A stretch of 13,774 nucleotides of DNA from assembly GCA_036939755.1 (NCBI GenBank), contig JALLAZ010000878.1, forward strand, positions 1 through 13,774. Reading direction: 5' to 3'. The notes under the pieces are model-generated. The model was not told the origin of the DNA and searched no databases. It saw only the letters and a list, made by a program, of their open reading frames with translations. Positions 1-10,337 of the stretch are shown here, piece after piece. Each line of letters begins with the position of its first letter. Within the stretch, counting starts at the first letter, position 1. This DNA comes from Stephanodiscus triporus. Lineage: Eukaryota > Bacillariophyta > Thalassiosirophyceae > Thalassiosirales > Thalassiosiraceae. Made by a program: the position numbers and the translations under genes.

Positions 1-2214
1 AGGCTTGGCCTTCGTTTTGGGGTGCAAAAATATGCATTTTTTGCGCACTAGTGTATGCTACTCTGAAAGGATAAGTTGTTAGTAATTATGGTAACTAAAT
101 TTTAAACACTAGCGAATTTTCGAAACGACACAGTACCGTAGAAAAGTGCTCCAGCTAGGATGAAAACCAGTCATAAGTCAAAAGACAGGGTAGCTGAGAA
201 TTAAAATAATTACGCTGTTATTTTATTGTTTCAATTAAAACCGCACAACAGCGCCCTTGCCCTACCCCTCCTCTTCTGCATCGCCCTTTAATTGGAATTA
301 AATCCACGCTGCTGGAGGGGGAAATGGCTCACCATGGTGGTGATGTTTGTGGGTTGTGTTTTGTAGGTCAAGACAGGATTTCTGTACTATTCCCATGTGA
401 AAAACCTATGGGGTGGGTGTTTTTTGTTCCTGCTCAAACCGCATTAGTTGTGAGTAAGCTGTTAACATTGTCATGATGGATAATTTTCTTGGTAGTTAGC
501 TAGGTCAGCGCAAGAAACTAATTTGTACAATACATGTAACATTTTGTTTGTACTAATTTTGTACTTAGCAGGTATAAAGCTCTCTATCGTATGTTACGGT
601 AGAATTGTTCTCTATCATGGCGGAATAGTACGATTGATGGCTTACTACCCTTGTTGTCATCAAAAAACACAACCACCATGGTGGAGCCGGTTGCCAGTCC
701 AGCGGCATGGTTTGTGTATTTTCCTGCCGCCCCACCCCGGCAGCCTCTGCGGAAGGGGTTGAACAAGAAGGGAGGTGTAGCGGGGTTTAACTAAATAATA
801 TAAACTGGCCAAGAAAAAATTATTTTCTAAACTCAATGATTTTATTTTAGCTTTCTACCTTTCCTTTGACTTCTCCCCATCCAAAAAACAATAATATTAC
901 TCTTCCCCACGCCTCCAGCTCATCGCGCCTCCCCTCCGTAGGCCACTCTGTCGCGGCCGCCTGTTTTTGGTTGGTTGTTGTGTACAAATTCATTGATTGG
1001 TGGCCATCTAAGGCCGTGTTGTATTTCATTTTCATTTATTTTTTGTCGCTCAGTTATTGTATCACCCCACATGCCCCCCCCCACCCACTCTGCTATAACA
1101 TTCCACCTTCCGCTTCCACCGACTTTTGGTTGTTTGTTGCATTGCATCATCAAACCACGGCCACCTAAGGCCAAGGCCCCACCTCTCTCCCTATTATTTG
1201 ATGGGGCTGGTGTTGGCGCCCCAAACAGGGGAACCAACAGTGGCACCGCCTAATCCGATGGCGCACGCCTTGCATGGGACCATAGGGAATGGTGGCACCA
1301 TGAGTTGGTGTCGCCGCTGACCAACCCATGGAGAGAGAGGGCAAAGCTCTGGAGGGAGGGCAGCAGCGACTATTTTTTGGTTGTTGTGCGTGTTGTTGGT
1401 TGTGTTTGTGTGTTGTGTGAGCCTTTAGCTACCATACTGGTAGAAAGTTGATATCGGCCAAGGCAAAATGGCGACTTTTCCGCCATCATTACTCAAAGAA
1501 TATTAGAGAAACAGCCTGAATCAAAGTTGATGTACCCAATCCTTAGAGTCTGAGGATTGGGTACATGCCTTCACTTTTACCAGGAAAGTTAATGTGGGGC
1601 TAAAAATTGGAGAGACAATTATTGTCCAAAAACTGGATTTTACCTTAGATAGAGTATCGAGCTAATTTTTTTGTTTGTTGACCGAGACTCTGGTTAGATA
1701 GGTAGTTGCTACCAGGTTAATTATTCTTCTCATGTGCTGTCTCCTAGTTGTCTCTCTTCCTGACAGAGTTGTAGGCAACCTTTCTCAACTGATCAACAGA
1801 TATGTAAAAAATCTTTTGCTACGTAGCTTTGCCTAGCTTTTTTCTAGTTTTGGCTCATGAAAACAATCTATTCCCTCAATGGAAGTAATGGTCCCCTAAC
1901 TATAATAATAATGTCATGTATCCTGCGCTGATATGCCCAGTCATTAGGAATAAGAGACTTTTAGAGCAAGCAGTTACATACGCAATTTTTCCAAGAGTGA
2001 GGGGGTTTGTGCCTTCCCCAAATCTCTGCTGATGTTGTGACTTATCTCAAAAAAACTTTTATCATATAGATGTAAAAAACCTAATGATTTGAAGCCTAAT
2101 TTTAGCCTTGCCTTTTATTTCCTCTTCACCTTTAATAAGAGTCTTCGTTGATCTACACCCAAAACTGTAGACGAAATCAAATAAATACTTATATCCATTA
2201 ATTGAAATAAATCT
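1..2214. other. Non-coding region left of the carboxypeptidase gene
   Basis: I see no convincing gene here. Open frames on both strands are short (about 110 codons or fewer), overlap one another in several frames and show no recognisable domain. The stretch mixes AT-rich blocks with T/G-rich low-complexity DNA (about 1371-1420). A T/G-rich motif resembling TTTTGGTTGTTGTTG recurs near 961, 1121 and 1368. One strong hairpin lies at 1530-1566 and is listed separately. The right end (about 2100-2214) should hold the 3' untranslated region of the minus-strand carboxypeptidase. Old transposon debris is possible but not demonstrable from the sequence alone. Confidence 0.6.
1530..1566. repeat. 37-bp inverted repeat / hairpin
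   Basis: Two 16-nt arms (1530-1545 and 1551-1566) flank a 5-nt loop, GAGTC. The arms pair at 15 of 16 positions, and the odd position would be a G-T wobble in RNA. The arm core is TGTACCCAATCCT. It lies in non-coding DNA about 650 bp beyond the carboxypeptidase stop codon. It could be a foldback-element remnant, a small structured RNA or chance. There is no T-run after it, and rho-independent terminators do not apply to a nuclear eukaryotic gene. Confidence 0.75.
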
Positions 2215-3895
2215 TTACGCATCATGTGGTCGAACGTCAGAATAAAACCTCTTTTTCAGCATGACGAACCCTTGTTCTTTGTAGTTGTCCGTTGGAATAA
2301 CATACCCATCCTCTTTCGAGAAGGCTCTCCAAAACTGTCCTTCCGCTCTCAAATAAGGATGCACGTCAACCAATGCATCCATCAAGTTTGCCCCAAGCTT
2401 CTTAGTCCTTTCGAGACTGAAGCCATTCGCGGGATCGGGATTAGTTTCGCAGTCCTTGTAGGGCATTTCCAACGTCAAACCCAAACAATTGAACCGGGTA
2501 GAAATTTGATTCGTGGCAACGTTCATGTATTTCAGTGCATCATCCGCACTGTCGGGAGGAGGATAGCCAATCTCTTTCTGAACATCGGAGTTGGCCCGTT
2601 GATAGCAGGAAATGAAATACCCGTGCAAATGCTCAAGCCTATCCCCCCAGGCGGGGGTCTTCTCCGCCCCCGAAAAGAATACGTAGGGTATGTCTTCGTC
2701 TCCGTGAACGTCCAAGAAGAAATCGCATCCGATCTCGTCCATCTTTGACAACACGGCGTGAACTTCGGGCGATCTTCGCAATGTAGGCGCCTCGTAGTCC
2801 TCGTGACCCGGGACGGTGGCCCATTCACGGTTAAGGTTTGCCCCGACGGAATTAGTTCGTAGGTGACCAAGGACCGAACCATCAGGACACATGTTGGGGA
2901 TCACGTGCAGCCGATACTGATCCAATACCTTCTTGGTAGTCTCGTCTAACTCTCCATCCTTACCTACGCCGAACAAACGATGCAAGAAACCCTCCGCGAA
3001 GAATTCTGAAATCGATTTAGCATGGTTTTCCTTCGAAATTCATTTGGCAGAATGACGCAAAACATGCCCATCGATGATGATGATGCTCACCTGCCATGGT
3101 CTCCCCCGGATGCTGACGATGTTGAATCCAAGCAGCCAACTTTCCATTCCCAATGGAGATGCATTCGATTTCTCGTCCCTCGAGCGTCTGTCCCAGCGAT
3201 TCGACGACGGGGTCGTACCTTTCAAGCGACCCCCCTCGCGCGGATATTCGTGCGGAGCAATCGGCGATCAACTTCAGGTGACGGCCGTAGGTGTACGGCG
3301 GCGAATAAGAGAAGAATGTCGATCCGTTCGCGGCGTGTACGTGCTCCCAGATCAATTTCCCGTCGACGTACCTCGTCGCGAGATTTCGCCTCCACGAATC
3401 GTCGTCGCACGGCTCCAGACTCCCGGAGGTGTAACAGACGGTGTACCCCGGCCACGCCTCGGGAAAGGAGACGGAGCGGGCGTTGGCGACTACGTACTGG
3501 ACGGTGATCAATTTGATCCCATCGTCTCCCTCCCCTCCGCTATTGCTCGAGTGAAGACCGCTCACGAATGACCGAAATGAAAAGTATTGCGAGTGCGCCC
3601 TACTTTCAAACTCCGTGTAAACATCTGCGTAGTTATTTACAGGATTGGGAAATGTTAACGATGTGATTTGCAAATCAATGTTGTAGAGGGAGCAATATTA
3701 CAGTAAGTACAGGTATACAGGCGTGGTAATTATTTGATGTATCTTACCCGGCTTGATGTGGACCGTAACCGTGACTTTGGCTGTACGCCCCGACACCACT
3801 GGCTCGCTCTTGGAAATCACCTCTATATTGCCTCCGTCATGGGAGGCGGTGATGCTAACTTTCACCTCGGGCGAGGCCATGGTCTCCGATGGCAT
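2215..3895 (-). CDS. M14-type cytosolic carboxypeptidase (zinc metallopeptidase), three exons
   Basis: Predicted zinc carboxypeptidase of peptidase family M14, closest in pattern to cytosolic carboxypeptidase-like proteins, which remove C-terminal residues (in some eukaryotic members, glutamates from tubulin). Exons on the minus strand are 3895-3748, 3624-3091 and 3005-2215. The introns of 123 and 85 bp have GTAAGA...GCAG and GTGAGC...TTTCAG ends, are both phase 1, and restore family motifs across each junction, for example HPGETMAEFF. The spliced product is about 490 aa. An N-terminal beta-rich domain (about 1-150) precedes the catalytic domain. Visible residues are zinc ligands H221 and E224 (HPGE) and H328 (DVHGDED), substrate-binding N286-R287 (NLNREW) and catalytic E407 (TLEMPYKD). 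No signal peptide is seen, so it is probably cytosolic. A second in-frame ATG at 3880 (GAGACCATGGCC) has better start context and may be used. The substrate is unknown. It is transcribed away from the acetyltransferase gene. Confidence 0.93.
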
Positions 3896-4140
3896 GGGAT
3901 CGTAACTACGGAAAGAGAGCTCAATGAATACAAAACACTCTCATACTTACACTCTACAGTACCATACTTACTCTACTACCTTAACAGTACACAATTATTT
4001 GGCGGGCGATGAGGGCGTCAATTTTGTGTATTAATTCCTACTTACGCTTAGGGTTCTATAGATACTTTGCCGAAGCTCTCAGAAACTCACGACAGGACAA
4101 AAAAAGAAAAAATCCCGCCCCCGCCTTTCAGCCACACATC
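3896..4140. promoter_or_regulatory. Divergent intergenic region, probable shared promoter
   Basis: Only 245 bp separate the minus-strand carboxypeptidase ATG (3895) from the plus-strand acetyltransferase ATG (4141), so both promoters must lie here or overlap the genes. An imperfect direct repeat with core CATACTTAC occurs at 3942-3950 and 3963-3971, each copy followed by CTCTAC within a few bases. The right end (about 4100-4140) is A-rich then C-rich, as expected for a 5' leader. I see no clear TATA box in the usual place for either gene. The promoter role is inferred from layout only. Confidence 0.55.
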
Positions 4141-7100
4141 ATGTCGTCGACGCCGCAAGCCGACGGCCGCCTCTCGACCACCATCAACGGACCCGGCGGC
4201 GAGCTCACCGTCAACACCAATGTAAGTGCACGTCGGGGGGGGATGATCCATGGTGCTGGAATGGAACTGCTGCCGTGGGTGGGTCGAAACGACGGAGGTC
4301 GAGACTTGGTACCGAAACCTACGAATTCCTACGGCGTTTGGGGTGCATTTGGCGGGACAGGTTGTTCTCTCTCTGTTTTCGTGGCTTTTCTCGGTAGAGG
4401 CGGGCGGAGTTGGTGAAGTTTTGGTTTCACTTTAGGGAATATGTGTGGTATTTCATGCAAAATCTATGCATTTATTTGACTTCGTTGTTTACCTTTTCCG
4501 CAAACAATGTTCTTCTGACTATGGCACCTGTCCCTTCGCCCCCCCCACTCTCCTCAGTAATTGCTGGCTCACTAGACACGCGGCTAGACTTCAGTGGGGA
4601 GACGACGTCTATTCCCCCATGGAGTTATCAAGCAGGGTCACTTGAAACACGCAAGTCATCCGCTGAGTTTGATTGTCTTTGTTGTTATAAAAATCGTAAT
4701 AAAAAATGGATGGCACTGCCGCCGCCCCGCCACTTCAGCCGTCTGCACTGCCGATGACGAACGGGACCCCCCCTTTGAGCGGTCAGGGCGCCACTCCCAA
4801 CCCATTATCGGTGCCTGTGGCACCGCCTCCACCCCCTCCACCTCCAGTCATGGGAACGGTTGGTGCTCAAGCTCCCCTACCAATGCCTCCGGGGACGATG
4901 AATGCCCCGGCACTTTCCCTCAGTACTAATGGCCATCCCATGCCGACGCACTATCAGCATCAATCTCAAGCACTGACACCGGCGCCATCGCTAGCTCAGC
5001 AGCAGCAGCAGCAACAACAAGAACAACAACAACAACGTTTCATCTCCATGGAGTTAGACCCATTGCCTCCACCCGTGGAGGCGATGCAGCATCCGCAGGC
5101 AGCGCAGCAGCAAGCATCTCAACAAACAGCACAGGCGAGACCGCAACAGGCCTTGAATGGTGGTTGGCAGAGCGATAAGGATGTTGAAGATCGGAGAAAA
5201 ATGATTGCCAAAATGTGAGGTTTGAATGACGATGGCACACGTCATTTGACCATTTAATCATTGATCATTTCATGGCACTGACTGACAATACATTTTTCCC
5301 TATCCAATCCATTGCAGAGTGCAACTGTTGAGACAAAGGAAGCCCAACGCACCACAGGAGTGGCTTAACAAGCTTCCCCAAATGGCCAAGCGCTTGGAGG
5401 AATCGCTTTATCGCTCTGCTCCCTCCTTCGAGGCTTACAATGATATTTCCACATTGAAGCAACGATTGCAGCAGCTTGCAATGAATATTGGAATGAAAAC
5501 AAAAAGAATGCAGCTAACTCAGCAACAACAGCCTCAACAGGTGGGGGCGGTTGCGGTGGCTCAACAATATCAGCAAGGGGGGGGGCAGCCGTTGGCTCAA
5601 CCGCCGGGACAGTCTCAATATCAGCAACATCAACGAATGCAACCACCACCACAACAGCAAGTGCGACAGCAGGCTCTCATGCCTCCCCAGCCTCTCCAGC
5701 AGCCTCATTTAACGACGCAACAACCTCAGCCGCCACAACAGCAACAAAGGCAAATGGTCAACGTTTCAGATATCAATCCCAATATCACAAATAATCAGCA
5801 ACATGCGCCTGCTGTGTCCCAAGCAAATTATGCCGCGCCCCCCGGTCTTGGAATTGCACCTGCGCCCCCGCTGCAGCCTCAGCAGCAGGGTGCGCCACCA
5901 ATCACCAATGCTCCTGCTCCGTTTGATGCCGCCGGTGCAGCCGCTCGTCAACCCTCGGATCGTCAACAAGTATTGCGCCATCAGCAACAGCGTCTCCTCT
6001 TACTTCGCCACGCCGCCAAATGCCCTCATCAGGACAATCAATGCCCCGTCACACCACACTGTGCAGGGATGAAACGTCTTTGGAAACATATTGCCGAATG
6101 CAAGGATCAAAAATGTTTGGTGCCGCACTGTGTCAGTTCCCGCTACGTACTGAGTCATTACCATCGCTGTAAGGACGTCCGATGTCCTGTATGTGGACCT
6201 GTTAGGGAGGCCATCCATCGGAGTCACGAGAAGCAGAAGCAGATGCAGGCATTGAAGCAGGGACATCAGGCGGCGTTGAAACAGCAGCAGCAATTGCCAA
6301 GTGATCTGAGTGCAGCAGCATCAGGCGCGTTGGGTGCACCGCCGAACAAGAGGCAAAAGATCGCCAACGGACAGAATGTCGTGAGTCAGGTGCCTCAGCA
6401 GTCTTCTCATGTACAGCAACCCTATCAACAGCAGCAGATGGCTCATCAACATCCGACCCAGGCATATTCCCAACAGCAATCGCAGCCGCTCACACAACCC
6501 TCAGTCACCTCTGGGGGAGGACAGTTGGTCTCTTCCTCACCCCACACATCCAATCCCAACGTCATGGCAGGATACGTTTACTCCCATCCCCAGTCATCCG
6601 GAAGTGGCAGTGCTCCCGTTGGCGTCGCACTCTCTAATGGAAAGGTTCTAGGTGGTGCCGTAGTTCAGAACTCCGGTCCCAGGCCGCAGGAGGACCACAC
6701 ACTGATCAACTGCTTCACTGTAGAAGAGATTGAAACGCACATCAAATCTCTCGACCAGGGTTTGGTATTGCCAGTGGCCAAGCTCAAAACGAAATTTGGT
6801 GACTTGCTCAAGGGTCTCCAGTCGCATTCTCATGGATGGGTATTTAATAGTCCTGTTGACCCCGTCGAATTGGGCTTGCCAGATTATTTTGAGGTGATTG
6901 AAAAACCGATGGATTTGGGCACTGTAAAAAGACAGTTAGATAATGGCGTCTATCGTACCTTGAACGAAGTCGAAAGGGATGTCAATTTAACATTTGATAA
7001 TGCGATGTTGTACAACCCCGAGGGCAGCGTTGTTTGGAATATGGCAAGCGACTTGAAGGATAAGTTCACCAAAGATTTTGCCATCCTTATCAAACAGTTG

Positions 7101-10044
7101 CATGCTGAGGAGGAGGAGAAACGAAAGAATGGCGATGCATGTCAATTGTGCGGGTGCGAGAAGCTGCTATTCGAACCCCCCGTGTTTTATTGTAACGGTT
7201 TGACTTGCAGGTCAAAGCGCATTCGACGCAATTCGTATTTTTATGTTGGAGGCAATAATCAATTCCATTGGTGTCAAACTTGCTATGACGATTTGAAGGA
7301 GAATACGCCCATCGAATTGGCTGAGATGACCTTGCGCAAGAGTCAGCTGGACAAGAAAAAGAATAATGAAATACCTGAGGAGTCCTGGGTACAGTGCGAC
7401 CGCTGTGAACGATGGATACATCAAATATGCGCCCTTTTCAACACTCGTCAGAACACTGATCAACGGTCAGAGTTTGTATGTCCAAATTGTACCTGTGTCG
7501 AACGAAAGAAGAAAGGGAAACCGGAACCCACAAGTACGACTCCCATGGCGGAGGACTTACCGCGGACCAAGTTGAGTGAGCATCTGGAAAAGCATGTAAG
7601 GGAAAAATTGAAAGACAAGATGGCTGAGATGGCGACGGAGAAGGCTCAGTTGCTGGTGAGCTTCAATTTTCGCCCACTCTTCATATTGAGTTGTCCCTTC
7701 AATCCAATCTCATTTGTTTTTCTTGTTTCTGTAAAAATCATAGAGTATTCCTTTGGACGAAGCAATCAAAGTCACCGGCGAGGGAGGGGGTCAAATTTAT
7801 ATCCGTCAGGTAACCTCCATGAGCCGAGCCCTAGAAGTCAGGCCCCGCATGAAAGAGCGTTACTCCTTCAAGAATTACCCTTCAGAATTCAAATATCGAT
7901 GCAAATGTATTATTGTTTTCCAAAATTTGGACGGTGTCGATGTCATTCTGTTTGGTCTGTACGTCTATGAACATGACGAGGCTAATGCCCCACCGAACCA
8001 CCGCGCCGTATACGTGAGCTACCTCGACAGCGTACATTACATGAGGCCAAGGAAAATGCGGACCTTTGTCTACCACGAGCTGCTCGCAGCGTATTTGGAC
8101 TATGTTCGGATTAAGGGCTATAACACTGCACATATATGGGCATGTCCACCGCTCAAGGGCGATGATTACATTTTGTTCGCCAAACCTGATGATCAAAAGG
8201 TGCCTAAAGATGATAGGTTGCGTCAGTGGTACATTGACATGTTGAAGGTTTGCCAACAACGTGGTATAGTTGGAAAAATGACGAACGCCTACGATTTGTA
8301 CTTTGCCAACGATAAGAACGATGCCACTGTATTGCCCTATATGGAGGGGGATTATTTTCAGGCAGAAATTGAAAATATTATCAAGGACATGGATGAGGGG
8401 AAGAACCTTAGCAAAAAGCCGGACAAGGGGGGGAACAAGGGCAAGAAAGAGAAGAAAAAATCCAAGGCGGGGGCGAGGGGTGGAACCCGTTCGTCGGGCT
8501 TGGATCAGGATGCTTTGTGCGCGAGCGGCATTTTACCTGAGGGGGTTGATGTCAAGAGCCTCAAGGACGGTGGGAGGGATTGGGTAATGAGGAAGTTGGG
8601 AGAGACGATCCATCCCATGAAGGAGAGTTTTCTGGTGGCATTCCTGAATTGGGAGGGCCAAACTGAGGAAAATCGAGTGGTGCCCAAGGATATTATGGAG
8701 TATAGGGAAAAACATGGAATTTCTTCCAAGAATCTGTGTGTGGAACCTATCAAGGAGGAAGAAAAAGAAGGAGACGACTCTAAGTCCATGGCTGCATCCG
8801 CTGAAGATACGAAGAGAGAGAGGGATGACACGGAGGACTTAGATATGTGTAGCCCTGCCGAGGATCCTATTCCGCCAGAGAACGATACTGCTTTGAACGA
8901 GTATATTCCAGCCGCTCAGGAGACTAAGGGCACGAATGAAGCGGATGCCGAAGGTACAATGGAATCAACCACTGATGTAAAAGTGAACGAAGAGGTTGCA
9001 CAGGGAGCCGAGGAGGAGAAAGAGGCTAATGTAGAGGACACGTCCAAATCTGCTGAGACTGGCTCTGGCGAAAGCTCAACCCATCCAGAGGATGAGGCAT
9101 TGAAACCAAGTGTTAAAGAGGAAATGGAGGATGCTGTTGCGGGTACAACTGCTGATGGTTCAGCCGATAAATCCATTTCAAGCTCGCCATCAACACCTTT
9201 GGATAGGACTGGCAAGTTTGCTGCCATGGCCAAACGACACGATATGGAAGTTCATCCCAAGCCTGATGTCACCAAATCTGATAAGATTGCTGAGGAACAA
9301 GCTTCCAAAAGTGTTACCAAAGACAGTAAGGGTCGTATTGTTAAGGTGATTGATGATGACGAGGAAGAAATGGATTGCGAGTTCCTCAACAACCGTCAAC
9401 TGTTCCTAAACCTCTGCCAAGGCAACCATTATCAGTTCGATTCGCTCCGTCGGGCCAAGCATACCTCCATGATGGTTTTGTGGCACTTGCACAATCGTGA
9501 TGCTCCCAAGTTCGTAACGCAGTGTTCTATCTGCGCACGCGAAATTCTGCAAGGGAAGCGTTTCCATTGTCCGACTTGCGCGGACTTTGATCAATGCGCT
9601 GACTGTATGCGGAACCCCGCCGTACCCCGCCACCAGCATCCGCTGCAGGCCATTCCCGTGGGCAACCAGCAGAGCACACTCACCGCTGAGCAGCGGAAGG
9701 AACGCGCGCGTAGCATCCAACTGCATATGACGCTACTCCTGCACGCCTCCACATGCCGATCGCCCACATGCACCTCGGCCAACTGTGCCAAGATGAAGGG
9801 ACTTCTCAAACACGGTAATGGATGCAAGATCAAAGCAAATGGCGGGTGCAATGTCTGCAAACGCATTTGGGCCCTCCTCCAAATTCACGCCAGGCAGTGT
9901 AAGACTGAAAATTGTCCTGTACCCAACTGCCTGGCCATTCGAGAAAGATACAGGCAACTCCAGTTGCAACAGCAGGCGATGGATGATAGGCGCAGGCAGA
10001 TGATGAATCAAACGTATCATCAGACTGCTCGCGCTGATGATTAA
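4141..10044 (+). CDS. p300/CBP (HAC-type) histone acetyltransferase with bromodomain, four exons
   Basis: Nuclear lysine acetyltransferase and transcriptional co-activator that uses acetyl-CoA to acetylate histones and other proteins. Exons are 4141-4221, 4739-5214, 5318-7655 and 7744-10044 (introns 517, 103 and 88 bp, all GT-AG), giving 1731 aa and TAA. Domains with approximate residues: Pro/Gln-rich start; KIX-like helices 170-243 (AKIVQLLRQ across the second junction); Gln-rich linker; TAZ1 400-496 with three HCCC zinc clusters; second Gln-rich linker; bromodomain 680-785 ([13 protein letters not shown]); Cys-rich RING/PHD-like region 790-917 ([18 protein letters not shown]); KAT11 about 980-1290 with [18 protein letters not shown] and RQWY, where p300 has acetyl-CoA-binding and catalytic residues; acidic linker 1298-1498; [16 protein letters not shown] block; ZZ 1559-1600; TAZ2 1613-1711. 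The core pattern matches plant HAC proteins, but those lack a bromodomain. The first exon is less certain than the rest: translation could instead begin at the ATG at 4706. Confidence 0.97.
4222..4738 (+). other. Putative first intron of the acetyltransferase gene (517 bp)
   Basis: The 27-codon first exon ends at a consensus GTAAGT. The proposed acceptor is CACTTCAG at 4738, which joins in phase 0 to the Pro/Gln-rich second exon. In the downstream frame a TAA lies two codons before the ATG at 4706, so the intron must end after that stop or translation must begin at 4706. The interval has no ORF with recognisable domains. It is much longer than the other introns in the window (85-123 bp), which makes an alternative promoter or alternative splicing here plausible. 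Confidence 0.55.
4997..5035 (+). repeat. CAG/CAA repeat encoding polyglutamine
   Basis: Thirteen codons encode eight Gln, one Glu and four Gln. A run of CAG is followed by CAA, and the Glu codon (GAA) interrupts the tract. It is in frame within exon 2 of the acetyltransferase, shortly after a run of eight prolines (about 4823-4848). Mixed codons suggest an older tract rather than recent slippage. The region is predicted to be disordered and is a candidate for length variation between strains. Confidence 0.9.
5512..5760 (+). repeat. Gln/Pro-rich low-complexity coding segment between KIX-like and TAZ1
   Basis: In-frame coding DNA rich in CAA/CAG and CCN codons forms a disordered linker in the acetyltransferase. 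A second Gln-rich linker follows TAZ1 (about 6280-6500). Such tracts are common in p300/CBP and Mediator subunits, where they serve as activator-binding or condensate-forming regions; that role is inferred here. There is no fixed tandem unit. Confidence 0.8.
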
Positions 10045-10291
10045 AAGTCTGATTTTCCCAATATTTACCATAGCATAAATTAATGGATGCATTATCATCT
10101 TGCTTCTTTGGGCAATATTTTTGGTGTTGACTTGCCTAGGCATCGGATCCTTCGCTATGCATGTGCAACTCTACAGAGAGCTGTATCCCTGATGTTTCCT
10201 GGTCACTTGGCGAATGGACAGTGTGCCGGATCATAGCGCTTGTGGCAGCTTCCGAGCCAGTGTATTTGTTAATCCCCAAATTGGATGCAGT

Positions 10292-10328
10292 AAAATTTCC
10301 ATACAGGGATTCCCCAAATGGTAATTTT
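10292..10328. repeat. Imperfect palindrome, copy 1
   Basis: Eighteen-nt arms (10292-10309 and 10311-10328) around a single central T pair at 14 of 18 positions. The core is AGGGATTCCCC. It resembles the next palindrome (10338-10380) in sequence and in the position of its TTTCC/TTACC mismatch, which suggests a shared origin by duplication with a 49-bp centre-to-centre spacing. Confidence 0.7.
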
Positions 10329-10337
10329 TTAGCGTAC

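Noticed and set aside
331..684. Palindromes CACCATGGTG (331) and CCACCATGGTGG (673)
   Set aside because: They are short and NcoI-like, and are expected a few times by chance; there is no linked structure.
1214..1236. TGGCGCCCCAAACAGGGG resembles a tRNA-lysine primer binding site of retroelements
   Set aside because: It needs an insertion and a substitution to match, no LTR end lies just before it, and no gag or pol follows. Likely chance.
866..1320. Overlapping short open frames on both strands
   Set aside because: They overlap in several frames, have biased composition from C- and G-rich runs, and show no domain or splice-supported structure.
3022..3571. Long plus-strand open frames opposite the carboxypeptidase
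   Set aside because: They are shadows of the GC-rich minus-strand exon 2; their Arg/Ser-rich composition has no domain, while the minus strand has clear M14 motifs.
4686..4692. TATAAAA as a TATA box for a start at 4706
   Set aside because: It lies only about 14-20 bp before the ATG, leaving no room for the usual TATA-to-start distance plus a leader.
4250..4757. Open frames inside the first intron of the acetyltransferase as extra exons
   Set aside because: They do not join in frame to the downstream coding exon with plausible splice sites and show no family similarity.
4997..6500. Gln-rich stretches as repeats of a CRISPR or satellite type
   Set aside because: They are in-frame coding low complexity with mixed CAA/CAG codons and no spacer structure.
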